Part shown: in pieces, positions 7,199 through 9,547 of the stretch | Numbering within the stretch: position 1 is the first letter of the stretch | How the letters are laid out: every line of letters starts with the position of its first letter | From: an uncultured Kouleothrix sp. | GTDB taxonomy: Bacteria; Chloroflexota; Chloroflexia; Chloroflexales; Roseiflexaceae | Assembly: GCA_937858455.1 (NCBI GenBank) | Contig: CALLYN010000928.1 | Span: 1-9,547, forward strand | DNA length: 9,547 bases | Direction: 5' to 3' | Translations under genes and position numbers: made by a program | Notes under the pieces: generated by a model | Database searches by the model: none | The model's input: only the letters and a program-made list of their open reading frames with translations | Told to the model about the DNA's origin: nothing

Positions 7199-7629
7199 GA
7201 TTGGCGCCCTCCGCTGAGGCGCTCCCGCCGCTTGCTCAGCCACTTTACCGCGCGCACCGTGGTGCCGCTCCCCACGCGCGACTCAATCGCAAATTCGTCC
7301 ATCAGCCGGCGCACGCCCGGCAGCCCGGCGCCGAGTGTATGCGCGGTGCTGTAGCCATCGCGCAGCGCAAGCTCGATGTCGGCGATGCCCGGCCCGGCGT
7401 CGCTGGCGGTGATCGCCATGCCGCACCGCACGCCGTCGTCGATCTGCTCAAGCCCAAGCTCACCGCTGACAGCATGCACCAGAATATTCCGCGTCAGCTC
7501 GAGGATCGCAATTTCGATCCGGGTGCGGTCGATCTCGTCGAAGCCGACTGTTGCCGCCATCTCGCGCCCGCGGGCGATGGCGATATAGATATCGACTTCG
7601 CGCCCGATCGCGCAGTTTACTACGCCCAT
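7195..7629 (-). CDS. rsbT: RsbT-like serine/threonine kinase (GHKL anti-sigma-regulator family)
   Basis: The 144-aa protein fits the RsbT length and motif pattern closely. It begins with a REVDIYIA segment (10-17), then an N-box ELTRN with Glu44 and Asn48. The G1 box is DAGPGI (77-82), and a G2/lid region reads LGAGLPGVRRLMDEF (99-113). The last of these is diagnostic of RsbT rather than RsbW/SpoIIAB. RsbT phosphorylates RsbS/RsbR in the stressosome and, once freed, activates a downstream phosphatase or cyclase. The ATG at 7629 has AGGGG (7637-7641) 7 nt upstream. No RsbR, RsbS or other STAS-domain gene occurs in the window. The gene is first of a coupled rsbT-rsbX-kinase trio. The C-terminal tail (132-144) is basic and probably flexible. 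Confidence 0.9.
   Translation of the reverse strand: MGVVNCAIGREVDIYIAIARGREMAATVGFDEIDRTRIEIAILELTRNILVHAVSGELGLEQIDDGVRCGMAITASDAGPGIADIELALRDGYSTAHTLGAGLPGVRRLMDEFAIESRVGSGTTVRAVKWLSKRRERLSGGRQS
7207..7212 (-). promoter_or_regulatory. Strong Shine-Dalgarno deciding the rsbX-like start
   Basis: On the minus strand this reads GGAGGG and lies 8 nt before the GTG at 7198, inside the end of the rsbT-like gene. Its position supports the 4-nt overlap start over the upstream GTG at 7243. Confidence 0.7.
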
Positions 7630-7818
7630 GAGTGTACCCCTGGATAGAGGCTGCGGCTAGCCTGCCGAATTACAATTCGCTGACACGCCCAGGCACGCCG
7701 CTGACAGTAGTGTAACCCGAGGGGGCAATCGCGCGCCTGATCAAAACGGCAGCGATCCGGGTACGGTTCGGTAGAAGTGGCGCAAACCGCCGATTGCGAC
7801 ACCGTGTCGGAGGTGGGG
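7630..7818 (-). promoter_or_regulatory. Upstream region of the rsbT-rsbX-kinase operon with repeats and palindromes
   Basis: This 189-nt non-coding gap should contain the operon promoter. I see an 8-nt direct repeat CGCTGACA at 7678-7685 and 7699-7706, 21 bp apart (two helical turns). Overlapping it is the palindrome CGAATT-AC-AATTCG (7666-7679). A second palindrome, CGACAC-C-GTGTCG (7797-7809), lies just beyond the stop of the 76-aa gene. These could be regulator-binding sites. No pair of -35/-10 boxes with good spacing stands out; TACACT on the minus strand (7714-7709) is only a weak -10 candidate. Confidence 0.35.
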
Positions 7819-8049
7819 TTAGCTGCGCGCACCGCGCCACTGCAGCCAGCGCTGCCGCAGCTGGTCGACCGTCCAGCTCGAAGGCAGGTACGCGCCCTCG
7901 CCGGTGACGACGATCGCGCGCACGTTGGCGGGTACGCGGCCATATGCGCGCGTAATTCGTGCGTCGAGCGAAGCGTTATATTGGAGTATCGCCGCTACAT
8001 CGCCGTAGCGCACCGATAGCCCATCGTACCCAAGCCAAAGTAGTTCCAT
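7819..8049 (-). CDS. Small protein of unknown function (76 aa)
   Basis: I do not recognise this protein. It runs from an ATG at 8049 to TAA at 7821-7819. The C-terminal two thirds show strong G/C third-position bias like the neighbouring genes, which argues that it is translated. It is soluble, with six Trp/Tyr-rich positions and a motif-like stretch VRAIVVTGEGAYLP (43-56) followed by an amphipathic helix with Trp59, Trp67 and Trp70. No good Shine-Dalgarno sequence precedes the ATG, which weakens the call. It lies between pfkA and the rsbT operon on the same strand and is separated from both by hairpins or palindromes. It is not a STAS protein, so it does not supply the missing RsbS. Confidence 0.55.
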   Translation of the reverse strand: MELLWLGYDGLSVRYGDVAAILQYNASLDARITRAYGRVPANVRAIVVTGEGAYLPSSWTVDQLRQRWLQWRGARS

Positions 8050-8070
8050 GCAGTACGGCAGATCATCAGC

Positions 8071-8113
8071 GGGGGAGATTGCAGATCGAGCGCTGCAATC
8101 CGCAATCTCCCCC
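8071..8113 (-). terminator. 12-bp perfect inverted repeat after pfkA, with a competing inner hairpin
   Basis: GGGGGAGATTGC (8071-8082) is the exact reverse complement of GCAATCTCCCCC (8102-8113), separated by 19 nt. Inside it, GATTGCAG (8077-8084) pairs perfectly with CTGCAATC (8093-8100) around an 8-nt loop. The same bases can therefore form either stem. It begins 12 nt after the pfkA stop on the minus strand. No T-tract follows (GCTGATGAT), so a terminator role is plausible but not textbook. Confidence 0.45.
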
Positions 8114-8124
8114 TGTAGTGCGCG

Positions 8125-9189
8125 CTAGTCGCCGAAGCTCACGCCCAGGCCACGGGCGGTACGCACGAGGTCGCTGTGCGGCCGCACCGTCTTGAGGTGG
8201 CCGCATGCTTCTTCGAGCGGAACCGTGATGATATCTTGCGCGCGCAGCGATACCATCTCGCCCGTAATACCGTCGTTGAGCGCATTGACCGCGGCGGCGC
8301 CGAAGCGCGTGGCCAGGATACGGTCGTAGGGCGTTGGCGGGCCGCCGCGCTGCAGGTGGCCCAGCACCACCGCGCGGCAGTCCTTGCCGGTGATCTGCGC
8401 CAGCTGCTCGGTGAGCGTGGTGCCGACGCCGCCAAGCCGGCCGGGGGCCATATAGAAGGCGGTGCCGCCTTTGGGCATCGCGCCCTCGGCCACCACCACA
8501 ATGCTGAAGGTGCTGCCGCGCTGCTCGCGCTCCATGATCTTGTCGGCCACCTTCTGCACGTCAAAGGCGATCTCGGGAATGAGGATCACATCCGAGCCGC
8601 CGGCGATGCCCGAGTGCAGCGCGATCCAGCCAGCGTGGCGACCCATCACCTCGAGCACCATGACGCGGTTGTGGCTAGCCGCGGTGGTATGCAGGCGGTC
8701 GATCGCGTCGGTGGCCACCTGCAGCGCGGTATCGAAGCCGAAAGTGCGGTCGGTGCCGGCCAGGTCGTTGTCGATCGTCTTGGGCACACCGATCACCGGC
8801 GCGCCCATCTGCGCCAGCTCGAGGCCGATCGCCTGGGTGCCCTCGCCGCCGATGGTGATCAGGCCGTTGAGGCCGAGCTTCTTGATATTTTCGAGCGCTT
8901 CCAGGTATGGGTCGTTCTCGGCGCCAACCACGCGCTTCCCGCCGAAATGGCCTTTGTTGGTGGTTTGCAGCATTGTGCCGCCCATGGGCAGCAGGCCGCG
9001 CACATCGGCGCCCGTCAGAATGCGATAGTCGGTATCACCCAACAAGCCCTCGTAGCCGCGCTGAATCCCGAGTACCTCGTAGCCGTAGCCGTTCGCGGTT
9101 TTCACCACTGCGCGGATCACCGCGTTGAGACCAGGCGCGTCGCCGCCGCTGGTCAACACGCCGATACGACGCCCCTTTTTGCCAGTCAT
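8125..9189 (-). CDS. pfkA: 6-phosphofructokinase, group III (ATP-type active site predicted)
   Basis: The 354-aa enzyme phosphorylates fructose 6-phosphate to the 1,6-bisphosphate, the committed step of glycolysis. Motifs run in family order: TSGGDAPGLNAVIR (13-26), GGTMLQT (70-76), GGEGTQ (114-119), PKTIDNDL with catalytic Asp140 (136-143), MGRHAGW (182-188), PEIAFD (205-210) and GHLQRGG (277-283). Gly117 aligns with E. coli Gly104, the ATP-type residue, while Lys137 aligns with Gly124, where PPi enzymes carry Lys. This Gly/Lys mix is typical of group III enzymes such as the ATP-dependent one of Streptomyces, so ATP is the likely donor. The ATG at 9189 has GGAGG (9195-9199) 5 nt upstream. 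It is probably monocistronic: a -10-like box lies upstream and a long hairpin downstream. Confidence 0.95.
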   Translation of the reverse strand: MTGKKGRRIGVLTSGGDAPGLNAVIRAVVKTANGYGYEVLGIQRGYEGLLGDTDYRILTGADVRGLLPMGGTMLQTTNKGHFGGKRVVGAENDPYLEALENIKKLGLNGLITIGGEGTQAIGLELAQMGAPVIGVPKTIDNDLAGTDRTFGFDTALQVATDAIDRLHTTAASHNRVMVLEVMGRHAGWIALHSGIAGGSDVILIPEIAFDVQKVADKIMEREQRGSTFSIVVVAEGAMPKGGTAFYMAPGRLGGVGTTLTEQLAQITGKDCRAVVLGHLQRGGPPTPYDRILATRFGAAAVNALNDGITGEMVSLRAQDIITVPLEEACGHLKTVRPHSDLVRTARGLGVSFGD

Positions 9190-9320
9190 TCATGCCTCCA
9201 TAGTACCTAATTGTTTTCTGGCATACGTGGTCGTGGCGACCAGCTCAGTCCGCCTACCAAGCTGGAAACGTCGTTGTCTCGAGTATATGCGCCGCACACG
9301 AGCATTCTAGGCCCATTATA
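9190..9320 (-). promoter_or_regulatory. pfkA leader with -10 element and two overlapping hairpins
   Basis: On the minus strand a consensus TATAAT occurs at 9320-9315, about 125 nt before the pfkA ATG. No clear -35 is visible 17 nt upstream. The resulting leader would contain two stems. One is CCAGCT/AGCTGG (9260-9265 with 9240-9245, 14-nt loop). The other is TGGTCG/CGACCA (9228-9233 with 9237-9242, 3-nt loop). They share bases 9240-9242, so they compete. Neither is followed by a T-run. A nearer TATACT (9287-9282) is another possible -10. Confidence 0.4.
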
Positions 9321-9364
9321 CACCAGCTAAACCAGATTCCTTCTGTTGTTTGCTGCGGCATGCT

Positions 9365-9547
9365 CTACCAGGCACCATAGCGCTCGACGCGCGCAACCAC
9401 ATCGCGCAGAAACGCGTCGGCGCGGGCTTGATCGGCGACGCGCGCGTCGTACGCTAGTGTCAGCAGCGCGATCGGGCGCGCCACGATCTGGTCGGCGCCG
9501 CCGCTGGCGCGCACCACCGGCCGCAGCTGCGTAGCGCCGATCGTCAG
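9365..9547 (-). CDS. C-terminal end of an E2-like 2-oxoacid dehydrogenase acyltransferase with altered active-site motif (5' end outside window)
   Basis: The minus-strand frame is open from the window edge to TAG at 9367-9365, giving the last 60 residues. The pattern LTIGATQLRPVV...IVARPIALLTLAYDARVAD...AFLRDVV matches the end of E2 acyltransferase catalytic domains (lipoamide acyltransferases). In those, 'IG...P(I/V)V', 'MxLTLSYDHRxxDG' and 'FL' occur at the same spacing. The catalytic DHRxxDG is DARVADQ here (residues 34-40 of the fragment). The active-site His is Ala and the Gly is Gln, with the following Asp kept. This suggests a catalytically dead or repurposed E2 fold. The rest of the protein, including any lipoyl domain, lies outside the window. 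The stop is 175 nt upstream of the pfkA start. Confidence 0.65.
   Translation of the reverse strand: MTIGATQLRPVVRASGGADQIVARPIALLTLAYDARVADQARADAFLRDVVARVERYGAW

Noticed and set aside
7199..7243. Longer GTG start for the RsbX-like phosphatase
   Set aside because: It extends deep into the rsbT-like gene; the GTG at 7198 has GGAGGG at 8 nt and a 4-nt overlap typical of this operon.
7620..7943. 107-codon minus-strand frame upstream of rsbT, tested as a possible RsbS/STAS gene
   Set aside because: The translation is Cys/Ser/Arg-rich with no STAS features and overlaps the 76-aa gene and the start of rsbT.
7777..8195. Plus-strand frames (80 and 78 codons) in the pfkA-rsbT gap
   Set aside because: They have no ribosome binding site or motif, and cross the hairpin and the 3' end of pfkA; they are most likely chance.
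8176..9210. 344-codon plus-strand frame opposite pfkA
   Set aside because: It is fully explained as the mirror of the phosphofructokinase gene; it shows no family motif.

Overview
The window is GC-rich bacterial DNA with G or C at most third codon positions. It holds two blocks that run towards each other and meet at about 3854-3875. The gene set points to a filamentous or phototroph-type Chloroflexota (Roseiflexus/Kouleothrix-like). The reasons are a soluble GAF-GAF-PAS kinase beside RsbT/RsbX homologues, a GT2 plus UPF0104 pair, and a YtkA-like lipoprotein. That placement is inferred from general resemblance, not from a search.

Plus-strand block (1-3853). It opens with the C-terminal end of a large protein: a helical, TPR-like stretch followed by a beta-rich domain. 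Next comes a ThrH-type HAD phosphatase (627-1262). A GT2 glycosyltransferase of the dolichyl-phosphate-mannose-synthase type (1372-2304) overlaps a UPF0104/YbhN-type integral membrane protein (2301-3281) by 4 nt. The pair looks like a lipid-linked sugar synthase and its membrane partner. The block ends with a small lipoprotein that has a YtkA/FixH-like domain (3446-3853).

Minus-strand block (9547-3876, read right to left). It begins with the C-terminus of a 2-oxoacid dehydrogenase E2-like acyltransferase whose DHRxxDG signature is altered to DARVADQ. A group III phosphofructokinase follows (9189-8125), then an unrecognised 76-aa protein (8049-7819). Last is a tightly coupled three-gene operon: an RsbT-like switch kinase (7629-7195), an RsbX-like PP2C phosphatase (7198-6611) and a 912-aa cytoplasmic hybrid-input histidine kinase (6614-3876). 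Each junction in the trio is a 4-nt start/stop overlap.

The trio is the most interesting part. RsbT and RsbX normally act on RsbR/RsbS stressosome proteins, yet neither is present here. Instead the histidine kinase begins with an all-helical segment resembling the N-terminal sensor domain of RsbR-type proteins. This suggests a pathway that joins serine/threonine partner switching to a two-component kinase. No response regulator lies in the window.

Intergenic DNA is short, with no gap above 200 nt. It holds several clean hairpins, notably two perfect 12-bp inverted repeats at gene 3' ends (3272-3334 and 8071-8113) that lack T-tracts. I found no tRNA, rRNA, CRISPR array, complete insertion sequence or riboswitch.
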